The translations under genes were made by a program, and so were the position numbers. A stretch of 64,000 nt of DNA from Bacteroidota bacterium (GTDB lineage Bacteria > Bacteroidota > Bacteroidia > Chitinophagales > Saprospiraceae). Position 1 is the first letter of the stretch, and each line of letters starts with the position of its first letter. The stretch lies in NCBI GenBank assembly GCA_024642665.1, contig JAHEAR010000002.1, positions 70,689 through 134,688 on the forward strand, given 5' to 3'. Below the pieces are notes generated by a model, which was not told the origin of the DNA, made no database searches, and saw nothing but the letters and a program-made list of their open reading frames with translations. Positions 8,813-17,324 of this stretch are shown in pieces.

Positions 8813-9919
8813 TTATAGTTTTGAATAAATATTAATCAGCTTTATCGATTCATTTTCCCAGGTAAATTCTTTGGCGGCCATCCGGCAATTCGTCACCATT
8901 TTTTCCCATGTACCTGGATGCTGGTCTATATCATTGATGGTTGATACAATTCCGGCAGCATTTGCTTCATCCAACAGGCAGGCACAAGGATATCTGGCTA
9001 TGATGGTCTTGTATTCCGGATAGTTCATGTGAATAGAGGGAAGCCCTGCATGGATCGCATCAAAAAACTTATTGGGCAGTGAATAATAATCGTTGATGCT
9101 GCCACGCTCACGGAGATTAATACTAATTCTTGCCTTCGCCATCAATGCCGGAAGATCGTCAGGTTTGACCCATCCCAGAAAAGTCACCCGGTCTTTCAGT
9201 CCCAGTTTCGCCGTCTGCAATTTTAAATCCTCTGTGATATCTCCTTCTCCGGCCAACCAAAATGACCAGTTCGGCAGATCTTTCATTGCATCAATACAAG
9301 CTTCCAATCCACGCCCAACATTCAATGCGCCCTGATACAAAATTACTTTTTGCTGATGTGCATTTTCGTCAGATGTAGTCCTTTTGTTTTGCGTAGGTGC
9401 AATATTGCGAATAACATCAAAATGTGAACGATAAACCTCTCCCATTAATTTTGCCAATTCATCGCCGACTGTATACCTGGCATCAAATCCAGGGATCGTA
9501 AGTCTTCCGATCATTCGCCACACCCCTTTAATTATAGGTCTGTTATTTAATTCAGGGACTTCAGAAAAATATTCGTGTGCATCATAAACAGATTTTTTTC
9601 TTTTCAAGAAAGTGGCCATGAGCACTGCTAAGGCTGTGTCTAAATCACATGCACAAGCGATATCAAACCGTGTCTTCAGAAGATAAATGAATAGACGAAT
9701 ATTGTATTCTTTGTAAAACAAAAACCCTTTATTAAAAATGCATCGAATTCGCTTTGTGGAAAACAGATCGGGACAAAAGTCAAGTGAATTATCTCGCAAT
9801 CTGCCCACCAGGGTAACACGGTAATCGGCTTTAGCCAGCGCATTGCATATCCGGTACATCCGCCTGTCATAGGTCAGGTCATTGGTGACACTGAATACGA
9901 TATGTTTAGGATCGCTCAA
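8813..9919 (-). CDS. GT4-family glycosyltransferase
   Basis: 368 residues with the GT-B architecture: an N-terminal Rossmann-like part (HIVFSVTNDLTYDRRMYRI, then VTLVGRLRDN) and a C-terminal sugar-nucleotide half (YQGALNVGRGLEACIDAM, WLAGEGD, VTFLGWVKPDDLPALM, SLPNKFFDAIHAGLPSI). It would transfer a sugar from a nucleotide donor to an unknown acceptor, perhaps a surface polysaccharide. The start is TTG and overlaps the recQ stop as TTGA (9916-9919), so translation is probably coupled to recQ. No other polysaccharide genes are nearby, which makes the pairing with a helicase odd. Confidence 0.85.
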   Translation of the reverse strand: MSDPKHIVFSVTNDLTYDRRMYRICNALAKADYRVTLVGRLRDNSLDFCPDLFSTKRIRCIFNKGFLFYKEYNIRLFIYLLKTRFDIACACDLDTALAVLMATFLKRKKSVYDAHEYFSEVPELNNRPIIKGVWRMIGRLTIPGFDARYTVGDELAKLMGEVYRSHFDVIRNIAPTQNKRTTSDENAHQQKVILYQGALNVGRGLEACIDAMKDLPNWSFWLAGEGDITEDLKLQTAKLGLKDRVTFLGWVKPDDLPALMAKARISINLRERGSINDYYSLPNKFFDAIHAGLPSIHMNYPEYKTIIARYPCACLLDEANAAGIVSTINDIDQHPGTWEKMVTNCRMAAKEFTWENESIKLINIYSKL

Positions 9920-11805
9920 GAATTTCGATAAATTTTATCTTCAACAATTTTAATCTTACGTTCATCAGACAGCTGCCTTAATTCTTTTTTCACAAAAGGT
10001 TGCTGCTCGGTTTGATACTCCGCCAGGAAATCTTTTATGGTGATACCATTTTTATCTGCAAGCGCCTTATAGACGGAATTTAACGCAAGATCATTTCCTG
10101 TCTGATCATTCAAACATCGGTCACAATGGCCACAAGGTAAGGCGTCTGATTCATTAAAATATTGTCGTATAAACACCTCACGGCATTCCACTTCATCTGC
10201 CAGATAATCTATCATCGATTTCATACGAGCAAAAGCACGCTCTTTTCGAAACTTGTAATTTATCTCATCGATAGTAAAATTGATTAAAGGCACACGTTCG
10301 CGAAGAAGTGTCACCTGACTACGCTCTGTGGATTCCCGATAATCAATTAATTCAAGTGCTTTGAGTCGAGTCAACAGACGTTTAACTTCACGGGCATCCC
10401 AATGTAAATGTTTTGCAATCTTATCTTCCCTGATCCTGACCATGGAAGACCAGAGCCCTTCATAACCGCGCAATAAAGCTTTCATCAATTGGTCCATTGT
10501 AGGATCTGTCTCCAACCCCGTTTGAAGTGTTTCGGTATCTGTGATGATCTGCACACGACTGCCTTTCAAAACCGTTTCATCGATCGCTATCCATCCGTCT
10601 CTGGCCAACTCCTTAAGTGCCGTATAAGCTTCAATGACTCGATAATTAAATCTGGCGGCAAACGATTCTAAGTCAAAGTCAAAAGTCTCATCCAATCCAG
10701 AACCAACGGCGGTATCCAAATAGATATGCAATGAAGCATAAATCTGCTTAATCAATTCAATCTCAGGATAACTCTGTTCTGTTTTTTTTATCAGCGTATC
10801 CTGCGCGGCATCATTGATCACGATTAAACAATACGCAGGCTTGCCATCCCTGCCGGCCCTACCCGCCTCCTGATAATACTCTTCAATCCCGGCCGGTAAA
10901 TCATAATGAATGACGAGTCTGACGTCACTCTTGTCGACTCCCATGCCAAAAGCATTGGTAGCCACCATCACCTGCTTTTCTCCTCTGACCCAGGCTTCCT
11001 GAATACGATCCCGATCCATCATCGCCATGCCTCCATGATATGCCGCAGCATGTATGCCTTTTGCCATTAACCAATCCGCCAACTCAACACATTTTCTTCT
11101 GTGCCGGGCATAGATAATCGTACTCCCTTTAGATTTACGCAGTAAGCGTTCCACATATTGCAATTGATCCGCTCGCCGGATGACATGGTAATTCAGATTT
11201 TCTCTGCCAAAACTATCTCTGACGACAGCAGAATCTTTGATTTTTAATAGCGCAAGTATTTCAGCCGTTACTTCTTTTGTGGCTGAAGCTGTCAAAGCGA
11301 GTAATGGAACGGAAGGGAATAGTTCACGTAAAGCCCCTACCTCCAGATAGGAAGGGCGAAAATCATGGCCCCATTGTGAAATGCAGTGCGCTTCATCGAT
11401 TGCTAACAGACTCACGGGCATTGAGGTCACCCTTTCCTGAAACATCGGATTATTTAATCGCTCCGGTGACAAATAGAGCAATCGCGTATGGCCAAATCTT
11501 GCATTATCCAGTAATCGATCAATCTCTGAAGCATCCATTCCGGAATAAATGGCATCAGCAGAAATTCCTATTGCTTTAAGCCTTGCTACCTGATCTTTCA
11601 TCAGGGCGATTAATGGTGACACCACAATGGTGAGTCCTTCTTTGACCATTGCAGGAACCTGATAGCAAAGTGATTTTCCGCCTCCGGTTGGCAGCAGCGC
11701 AAGGACGTCTTCACCAGCCAATACACGATCAATGATTGCTTTCTGCAATGGCCTGAAAGACGGAAATCCCCAGTATTGTTTTAATATAGTTTCAGCGGTT
11801 TTCAA
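9916..11805 (-). CDS. recQ: ATP-dependent DNA helicase RecQ
   Basis: About 629 residues from a TTG start. Superfamily 2 motifs are clear: FRPLQKAIIDRVL (Q-like motif), LPTGGGKSLCYQ (Walker A), AIDEAHCISQWGHDFR (DEAH box plus aromatic-rich loop), SATKEVT, and a motif V/VI block ending QEAGRAGRDG. The zinc-binding site follows (CREVF..CGHCDRC), then a winged helix. An HRDC domain is absent, as in short RecQs. It unwinds branched DNA during recombination repair. I chose TTG 11805 because the frame upstream to ATG 11886 overlaps the previous gene by 59 bases, lacks family similarity, and because a TATTTTCG promoter-like box sits just before 11805. Head of a two-gene unit with the glycosyltransferase. 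Confidence 0.93.
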   Translation of the reverse strand: MKTAETILKQYWGFPSFRPLQKAIIDRVLAGEDVLALLPTGGGKSLCYQVPAMVKEGLTIVVSPLIALMKDQVARLKAIGISADAIYSGMDASEIDRLLDNARFGHTRLLYLSPERLNNPMFQERVTSMPVSLLAIDEAHCISQWGHDFRPSYLEVGALRELFPSVPLLALTASATKEVTAEILALLKIKDSAVVRDSFGRENLNYHVIRRADQLQYVERLLRKSKGSTIIYARHRRKCVELADWLMAKGIHAAAYHGGMAMMDRDRIQEAWVRGEKQVMVATNAFGMGVDKSDVRLVIHYDLPAGIEEYYQEAGRAGRDGKPAYCLIVINDAAQDTLIKKTEQSYPEIELIKQIYASLHIYLDTAVGSGLDETFDFDLESFAARFNYRVIEAYTALKELARDGWIAIDETVLKGSRVQIITDTETLQTGLETDPTMDQLMKALLRGYEGLWSSMVRIREDKIAKHLHWDAREVKRLLTRLKALELIDYRESTERSQVTLLRERVPLINFTIDEINYKFRKERAFARMKSMIDYLADEVECREVFIRQYFNESDALPCGHCDRCLNDQTGNDLALNSVYKALADKNGITIKDFLAEYQTEQQPFVKKELRQLSDERKIKIVEDKIYRNS

Positions 11806-11812
11806 TGTATGG

Positions 11813-11820
11813 CGAAAATA
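11813..11820 (-). promoter_or_regulatory. -7-like box TATTTTCG before recQ
   Basis: One change from TAnnTTTG, 7 bases before the proposed TTG start; transcription from it would give a leaderless or nearly leaderless recQ mRNA. No -33 box is evident. Confidence 0.3.
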
Positions 11821-11827
11821 AGGGTAT

Positions 11828-12706
11828 TCAAAACTTTGGGTTTGGGATCGTTTTGTTATTGTGCCTTCGAATTTTGAAATTTTCATTGCCTATCTCAATC
11901 GGAATTGATACACTAAAGGTGATGATACCAAATAAATCTTTGGAGTCAGAATTCGCCCTTGCTGAGCCGGTTTGGACGACTACTGGACCGGTGCCTAAAT
12001 ACTCCCCTTGTCGATTAGCCAAAGCTGCCGTAATGGGACCAGCTTTTTCCAACAGTTCAGGATAGGATATGTAAATCGTACTTACATCATCGAGATAGTC
12101 TGTAAACGTAAAGGACAAGATTCCCTCCAGTGCAAGAATCAAACGGCTGTCGGTCATATACTTGAGTCCTCCCCCTAGCTGCAATGATGGTTGAAATCTG
12201 GAATATGGTTTTTGGTCAGGATAGTCATCAAGAAACTGGCCTTCAGTGCCAAGCGGTTGAAGGGAGTATTTTTCACCCCCATATTTTGTCCTTGGGTTAA
12301 AATAAAAAATGCTGGCTCCTGCCATACCATAGGGTGTAAAAGAACCCGGACTTTCATTGCTAAAGCCAAGTATGTTCCATTGCACTCCGGCAGCTAATTG
12401 AATCACGGGAGCAAAAAAGTTTAGGTTCCGGCTTTTATTGGTTTCTTTTACCTGCAACGCATCATCACCAGAAATTCGGGCATACAGGAGGTCTCCACGC
12501 ACCTGAAAATGCCTGTTTAATTCATATCCGGCATGAATACCTATCACAGGACCAACTTTAACCTTTAAGCCATTTTCAAAATTATAGGAAGCCAGATCCC
12601 CCTGGTAGTTTGCCAGACCAACGAAAACACCTAACTCCCCCTGCGATTGAACGACAACAGGAAGGAAAAGAAAACTCAGCAAAACAATTGCTATCGGGTT
12701 ATGCAA
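11828..12706 (-). CDS. DUF6089/PorG-like outer-membrane beta-barrel protein
   Basis: About 292 residues: a hydrophobic export signal ending VVVQSQ, then alternating beta strands of a small barrel (GELGVFVGLANYQGDL, GIHAGYELNRHFQVRGDLLYARISG, LQLGGGLKYM) and the family block FTFTDYLDDVSTIY. This pattern matches the DUF6089 group that includes PorG, an outer-membrane part of the T9SS core in Porphyromonas. Whether this paralogue serves T9SS is inference. The first start available after an in-frame TGA is TTG at 12706; the signal lacks the usual basic N-terminus and a promoter-like TACTTTTG (12715-12708) runs up to that codon, so the true start is uncertain. The 3' end closely abuts recQ. Confidence 0.8.
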   Translation of the reverse strand: MHNPIAIVLLSFLFLPVVVQSQGELGVFVGLANYQGDLASYNFENGLKVKVGPVIGIHAGYELNRHFQVRGDLLYARISGDDALQVKETNKSRNLNFFAPVIQLAAGVQWNILGFSNESPGSFTPYGMAGASIFYFNPRTKYGGEKYSLQPLGTEGQFLDDYPDQKPYSRFQPSLQLGGGLKYMTDSRLILALEGILSFTFTDYLDDVSTIYISYPELLEKAGPITAALANRQGEYLGTGPVVVQTGSARANSDSKDLFGIITFSVSIPIEIGNENFKIRRHNNKTIPNPKF

Positions 12707-12928
12707 TCAAAAGTAATTTTGGTCAAAATAAAAAGTACTACCTGAACGTCGATTACGGGGCAAAGATAGAGAACCTCAGAGTAGAGCCGTCGTTCCGGAT
12801 AGATATAATGTACAGCGCTGTAAATCAGGTAAAAACAGCCATTTATCCAAAATATAATGGATGTATAGAACAATATGATATCATTGTACCTTAGTTATTA
12901 CATCAATACGTAGATTCAAATTATTCTA
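12707..12928. promoter_or_regulatory. Divergent intergenic region between the PorG-like gene and the subtilase gene
   Basis: 222 bases. The minus strand carries TACTTTTG (12715-12708), an exact -7 match but too close to the assigned start to be used with it. I see no clear promoter for the plus-strand subtilase and no convincing gene. A 94-residue frame on the plus strand across this region shows no protein features. Confidence 0.3.
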
Positions 12929-14614
12929 ATGCAATTTCGAGCCCATCCTTTCTTTCTGATTCTCTGTGGATTACTATTGTTTTCCGTATCTCTTAAAGCT
13001 CAGGAAAACTTTGACACCTGGTATCAGCAGAGCAGTGAAGATTCATTTCCCACAGGGGTGCGTTCGATCGAATGGTATAAATCTGCCCCGGTCACTAATT
13101 CTAAAAAGGTCATTGTGGCTATACTGGATAGCGGCATTGATATCAATCACCCGGATCTGAAACAAAACATCTGGGTAAATCCGAATGAAATTCCAGATAA
13201 TCAGATCGACGATGATGGTAATGGATATGTTGATGACCTCCATGGATGGAATTTTATTGGCGGTCCTGATGGGCAAAGTGTTGTGAATGAATCTTTAGAA
13301 GTTACCCGGGAATATGCCAAAGAAAGGAGTTTGTGGGAATCCGTCAATCCGGAAAAGCTACATGGTCAGAAGAAGAAGGATTATGAATCCTTTTTGGATA
13401 AAAAAGAGCTCATTGAGCAAAAACGTGCCGGAGCAACTGCACAAATTGAGCAAGTGGACGCCACTTTAAAGATTGTTTTGGATGCGCTCAATGCCGCTAA
13501 GGAAGAGCTCAATGGAGATCCCATTGATCTGAACCGACTTGAAAACGCTGAAGACGAAAATGTCGTGATTGCCGGTCGCATCATTCAGAATGTAGAAGAG
13601 CAAGGCATTACTGTTGAAAGTATTGATTGGCTGATTGATCTTACGTCATCAGAATTTGAAGAAATCAAAAAAGAAAGTGAAATCGATTTAAACTATACCT
13701 ACAATCCGGATTGTACCGCCCGAAATATCGTAGGGGATGATTATTCAGATTTTGACAATAAATGGTATGGAAATAATGTCGTAGATGGAGATTATGCTGT
13801 ACATGGTACGCATGTGGCAGGAATCGTTGGTGCGGTACGTGACAATGGTATCGGGATGGATGGTATCGCAGATCATGTAGCGATCATGTCTGTCAAATTA
13901 GTTCCAAATGGCGATGAACGGGATAAGGATGTTGCCAATGGAATCATGTACGCTGTCGACAATGGTGCACTGGTCATTAATATGAGTTTTGGAAAAGGCT
14001 ATTCTCCTGAAAAAGAAATGGTCGACCATGCGATGAAATATGCTGCCAAACATGACGTTTTGCTGGTATCAGGCGCAGGAAATGAAGCTGCCAATATTGA
14101 TGCAGAGCCAAAGTTTCCTAATGATGATTTTCGCAGGAAGCCACTATTTGGACCAAAACACGCAAAAAACTTATTGACCATCGGAGCGCTATCACCGGAA
14201 GGAGGAGAACAAGCTGTGGCAGAATTTTCAAACTATGGACAAAAGGATGTGGATGTATTTGCTCCCGGAGTTTATATCTACTCGACAACACCTGACAGTT
14301 CGTATGAATTTTTAAGTGGCACCAGTATGGCTTCACCGGTGGTAACCGGAATGGCTGCTTTGATCAGATCAAGATATCCGGCATTGAGTGCCGTGCAAGT
14401 CAAGGATATAATTATTGACAGCACCCGTCCACTCCCTGCTCAACTGATTCAACCCGGCACTTTCGATAAAGTTCCCGCCAGTGAGTTATGTATCAGTGGT
14501 GGTATGGTAGATGTGGTCAAAGCTATGCAACTGGCTTCGAAAACGAAAGGAAAAGCTAACCTTAAGAAAAGAAAACCAAGCAGTCAGTATATAGGTATGC
14601 CGGATAAAACCTGA
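12929..14614 (+). CDS. Secreted subtilisin-like serine peptidase (S8) with large insertion
   Basis: 561 residues with a signal peptide (FFLILCGLLLFSVSLKAQ). Catalytic triad: Asp67 in VAILDSGID, His292 in HGTHVAG, Ser466 in GTSMASP; the oxyanion Asn lies in SGAGNEAAN. The distance from Asp to His is about 225 residues, far beyond the few dozen in subtilisin. The extra segment (about 105-270) is rich in Glu and Lys and looks helical. The protein is predicted periplasmic or extracellular; no T9SS sorting domain ends it (C-terminus is Lys-rich). A broad-specificity peptidase or a processing enzyme are both possible. It converges with the DUF721 gene, 12 bases apart. Confidence 0.9.
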   Translation: MQFRAHPFFLILCGLLLFSVSLKAQENFDTWYQQSSEDSFPTGVRSIEWYKSAPVTNSKKVIVAILDSGIDINHPDLKQNIWVNPNEIPDNQIDDDGNGYVDDLHGWNFIGGPDGQSVVNESLEVTREYAKERSLWESVNPEKLHGQKKKDYESFLDKKELIEQKRAGATAQIEQVDATLKIVLDALNAAKEELNGDPIDLNRLENAEDENVVIAGRIIQNVEEQGITVESIDWLIDLTSSEFEEIKKESEIDLNYTYNPDCTARNIVGDDYSDFDNKWYGNNVVDGDYAVHGTHVAGIVGAVRDNGIGMDGIADHVAIMSVKLVPNGDERDKDVANGIMYAVDNGALVINMSFGKGYSPEKEMVDHAMKYAAKHDVLLVSGAGNEAANIDAEPKFPNDDFRRKPLFGPKHAKNLLTIGALSPEGGEQAVAEFSNYGQKDVDVFAPGVYIYSTTPDSSYEFLSGTSMASPVVTGMAALIRSRYPALSAVQVKDIIIDSTRPLPAQLIQPGTFDKVPASELCISGGMVDVVKAMQLASKTKGKANLKKRKPSSQYIGMPDKT

Positions 14615-14626
14615 CGCAAATAATTG

Positions 14627-14917
14627 CTACAATACCTTTACTTCTTTGACAAAATCCTCCCCCAGCCGTTCATTGACCAGTGCACGAATATTTTCTTTCA
14701 TGATATTCAATTCGGATTTCAATGAAGCTGACTCAATAAAAAGCAATAGCGTCTGGTTATCAAGTTTTATTCGCAGTGTATATCCACTGATCACCGGACC
14801 CATGAGCTCAGCCCACATTTTTTCAATACGGGTTTGATATAGTTTTGCTCTCAGTTGTGGGGACTGTGTAAATACCTGAAGCCATTCTTTTAACGGTCGG
14901 TTGTTGTCTCCTCGCAT
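14627..14917 (-). CDS. DUF721 (DciA-like) small protein
   Basis: 96 residues with the DUF721 pattern: a helical N-terminus (LKEWLQVFTQ), the W..LMGPVISGYT block, then a KH-like beta-alpha-beta part (TLRIKLDNQTLLLFIESASLKSEL) ending in LNERLG-type helix. DciA-related proteins load or interact with the replicative helicase, and DUF721 genes sit beside recF or gyrB in many bacteria. Here it follows recF on the same strand after 67 bases, so co-transcription is likely. A role in replication is inferred from family and context. Confidence 0.85.
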   Translation of the reverse strand: MRGDNNRPLKEWLQVFTQSPQLRAKLYQTRIEKMWAELMGPVISGYTLRIKLDNQTLLLFIESASLKSELNIMKENIRALVNERLGEDFVKEVKVL

Positions 14918-14984
14918 AGCATGAAGTTAATGATTATATGGCTAATATTTTAAAAGAATACGTTGACTAAATTTCCTATCCAGC

Positions 14985-16058
14985 TCACATGGCTATTCGT
15001 GCAAGCAGATCGGCAGGTAAGATTTCACCTACACGTTTACCACTCGTATCCGATATAAACACCTGTCCAAATTCATCCTCGGACAAAATCTCCATCAATC
15101 GCTCAAGTCTTCGCTCGTCCAGTTTGTCAAAAATATCATCCAGAATTAAGATGGGTTTGAATCCTGATTGCTGCCCAAGGATGGCATGCTTACTAAGGTG
15201 CAATGAAAAGACAAGACTCTTCACCTGGCCTTGAGACCCAAATGCTTTAGCCCCCATATCCTTTATATCCAGTATATAGTCATCCTTGTGAATGCCACTG
15301 TTGGATCGCCCGGTGTTTTTATCTGCTTCCCAGTTCATGTCCACCAAAACTTCATAGGGATATTCATATAAATCAGAACTGTAGCTTAGATTGATTTCTT
15401 CTTTTTGATCAGCAAGTCTGAGATAGGTATTCAATAATCGCTCATCCAGATGCTTGACGACCCACTTTCTTTTTTCATGAATTAATTTGGCTAAGGGAGC
15501 CATTTGATCGTCATAGGTTGAAATTATTCGACGCAAATCTGAGAAACCCTGTTTCAGGGCTGCATTTCGCATCTCCAGCAATTGATTATATCGGACCAGT
15601 GATTTCAGATAGGAAGGATCCACTTGACATAAAAGGTGATCAAAATATTTACGCCGGGTCAGGCTGGGCCCATAGACAAGATCAATATCTCTGGGCGCTG
15701 AAAAAACAACCGGTATAAAACTGATATGTTCGCTGATCCGAGAAACTGTGATCGCATCTACCAACAATTCCTTTAAAGAACCAGGTCTTACTTTGAAGAC
15801 AATCTGATGGTTTTTCGTGTCTCTTACCAGAGATCCTTCCAGCCTGAAAAAGGATTCATCTTTTCTGACTACTTTTTGATCAAATGGCGTAAAATAGCTT
15901 CTGCCTGCACTGAGATAATAAATGGCATCAAGCAGATTGGTTTTTCCTATCCCGTTGAGTCCTGAAATAAGATTGAATTTTGGTCCCGCACTGAAATTCG
16001 CTTCTGTGTAGTTTTTGAAATTAGTTAATATGATCTCCTGAAGAGCAAGGGACTTCAT
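14985..16058 (-). CDS. recF: DNA replication/repair ATPase RecF
   Basis: 357 residues. Walker A is GLNGIGKTNLLDAI near residue 35; AGRSYF is the RecF-specific follow-on block; the ABC-type signature region is around KAFGSQGQVKSLVFSL and Walker B is KPILILDDIFDKLD, followed by the D-loop ERRLERLM. RecF loads RecA at single-stranded gaps together with RecO and RecR. The N-terminal LALQEIILTNFKNY is the standard RecF start. Divergent from the E1 alpha gene, with both promoters packed in 53 bases. Confidence 0.95.
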   Translation of the reverse strand: MKSLALQEIILTNFKNYTEANFSAGPKFNLISGLNGIGKTNLLDAIYYLSAGRSYFTPFDQKVVRKDESFFRLEGSLVRDTKNHQIVFKVRPGSLKELLVDAITVSRISEHISFIPVVFSAPRDIDLVYGPSLTRRKYFDHLLCQVDPSYLKSLVRYNQLLEMRNAALKQGFSDLRRIISTYDDQMAPLAKLIHEKRKWVVKHLDERLLNTYLRLADQKEEINLSYSSDLYEYPYEVLVDMNWEADKNTGRSNSGIHKDDYILDIKDMGAKAFGSQGQVKSLVFSLHLSKHAILGQQSGFKPILILDDIFDKLDERRLERLMEILSEDEFGQVFISDTSGKRVGEILPADLLARIAM

Positions 16059-16081
16059 AGCCTTATAAATGCAATTAAGCT

Positions 16082-16089
16082 TATCTTTG
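16082..16089 (+). promoter_or_regulatory. -7 box TATCTTTG for pdhA
   Basis: Exact TAnnTTTG, 22 bases before the ATG at 16112. No clear -33 box. Confidence 0.5.
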
Positions 16090-16097
16090 TGCGTCGG

Positions 16098-16105
16098 CGA
16101 ATATA
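16098..16105 (-). promoter_or_regulatory. -7-like box TATATTCG for recF
   Basis: One change from TAnnTTTG on the minus strand, 39 bases before the recF ATG. It lies directly beside the pdhA box on the other strand, so the two divergent promoters must compete for the same stretch. Confidence 0.3.
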
Positions 16106-16111
16106 GTTTTT

Positions 16112-17146
16112 ATGACTCAGGTAAAAGGAAAAAAGACAACAAAAGCATCCAAAGGCTCCAATGGGCTTGATTTGGCAACCTATCGCCAATGGTATGAGAC
16201 CATGGTGCGCGTTAGGAAATTTGAGGAACGGGCATTAAAGATGTACTCCATCAATAAGATCCGTGGATTTCTGCATGTATATATTGGGCAGGAAGCGATT
16301 GCAGGCGCCATCACTTCTGCTTTACGGCCTACAGATCCTATTGCTACGGCCTACAGACAACATGGCATAGCTTTATCCAGAGGTATTTCAAGTGATCTGT
16401 GTATGGCGGAATTGTTTGGCAAGGCTACCGGTATCAATAAAGGGAAAGGAGGCTCCATGCACTTTTTCTCCAAGGAGCATTATTATTTTGGTGGCAATGG
16501 CATCGTTGGCGCCCAGATCCCAATAGGGACAGGCATCGCCTTCGCTGAGAAGTACAAAGGCACAGATAATATCTGTCTGACGATGTATGGGGATGGTGCT
16601 GCTCGTCAGGGAGCTCTTCATGAGTCGTTTAATATGGCCATGACATGGAAACTTCCTGTGCTTTACGTGGTGGAAAATAACCATTATGCGATGGGTACTT
16701 CCGTCACCAGAACAAGCAATGTCATCGATCTGCAAAAACAGGCGCTCTCTTTTGAAATGCCCAACTCGAGCGTTGATGGCATGGATGTGATGAAGGTTCA
16801 CTATGCTATGGCAGAGGCAGCAGCGCATGTACGGTCCGGTAAAGGCCCCTACCTACTGGAAATTAAAACGTATCGGTACAGAGGTCATTCGGTATCCGAT
16901 CCGGCCCACTACAGAACCAAAGAAGAACTCAATACCTATAAGGAACAAGACCCGATCAATCAGTTCAGAGATTATTTGATTAAGCATAACTTGTTAAAAG
17001 AGAATGAATTAGAAGCCATAGATAAGGCAATACTTGAAGAGATCGATGCTGCTGAAGCATTTGCTGAAGAATCACCATTTCCGGATCCCGCTGAACTATA
17101 TACTGACAATTACGTAGAAAAAGACTATCCTTTCATTACGGACTGA
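16112..17146 (+). CDS. pdhA: Pyruvate dehydrogenase E1 component, alpha subunit
   Basis: 344 residues, with a short basic leader (KGKKTTKASKG) before the conserved start YRQWYETMVRVRKFEERA. The thiamine diphosphate-binding motif runs from GDGAARQGALHES to the VENN pair. YRYRGHSVSDPAHYRTKEE near the C-terminus is the E1 alpha phosphorylation-loop region. With the beta subunit it decarboxylates pyruvate and passes acetyl to E2. The beta subunit is not adjacent, so the complex is encoded at split loci. A branched-chain 2-oxoacid E1 alpha is the alternative, but the leader and the SMHFFSKEHYYFGGNGIVGAQ-like block fit pyruvate. Confidence 0.93.
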   Translation: MTQVKGKKTTKASKGSNGLDLATYRQWYETMVRVRKFEERALKMYSINKIRGFLHVYIGQEAIAGAITSALRPTDPIATAYRQHGIALSRGISSDLCMAELFGKATGINKGKGGSMHFFSKEHYYFGGNGIVGAQIPIGTGIAFAEKYKGTDNICLTMYGDGAARQGALHESFNMAMTWKLPVLYVVENNHYAMGTSVTRTSNVIDLQKQALSFEMPNSSVDGMDVMKVHYAMAEAAAHVRSGKGPYLLEIKTYRYRGHSVSDPAHYRTKEELNTYKEQDPINQFRDYLIKHNLLKENELEAIDKAILEEIDAAEAFAEESPFPDPAELYTDNYVEKDYPFITD

Positions 17147-17265
17147 AGAATATCTGAAGCATTTGATGCTCAATGGACAGGCAGATATTTCACTGCCATT
17201 TCGCATGCCGGATGACCTACTAAAATACTGAATTTCAATTAAACACATAATACTTTAATTTCTCA

Positions 17266-17296
17266 TTTGAGGATTTGGAGCAATTGATTACTTTTG
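17266..17296 (+). promoter_or_regulatory. Consensus Bacteroidota promoter, TTTG-N19-TACTTTTG
   Basis: TTTG at 17266-17269 and TACTTTTG at 17289-17296 are separated by exactly 19 bases, matching both boxes and the spacing known from Bacteroides primary-sigma promoters. The ATG of the TPR gene is 28 bases downstream. The best promoter in the window. The stretch before it (17147-17265) holds only two weak stem-loops (17158-17170 and 17180-17197) without a T-run. Confidence 0.75.
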
Positions 17297-17324
17297 CACC
17301 ACTTTTTTAAAATATATCGCTTCA

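Noticed and set aside
12610-12894. 94-residue plus-strand frame between the PorG-like gene and the subtilase gene
   Set aside because: Overlaps the opposite gene's signal peptide, has low-complexity charged sequence and no start signal.
17147-17265. Terminator or small gene after pdhA
   Set aside because: Two short stems (17158-17170 and 17180-17197) have no T-run, and no open frame shows coding character.
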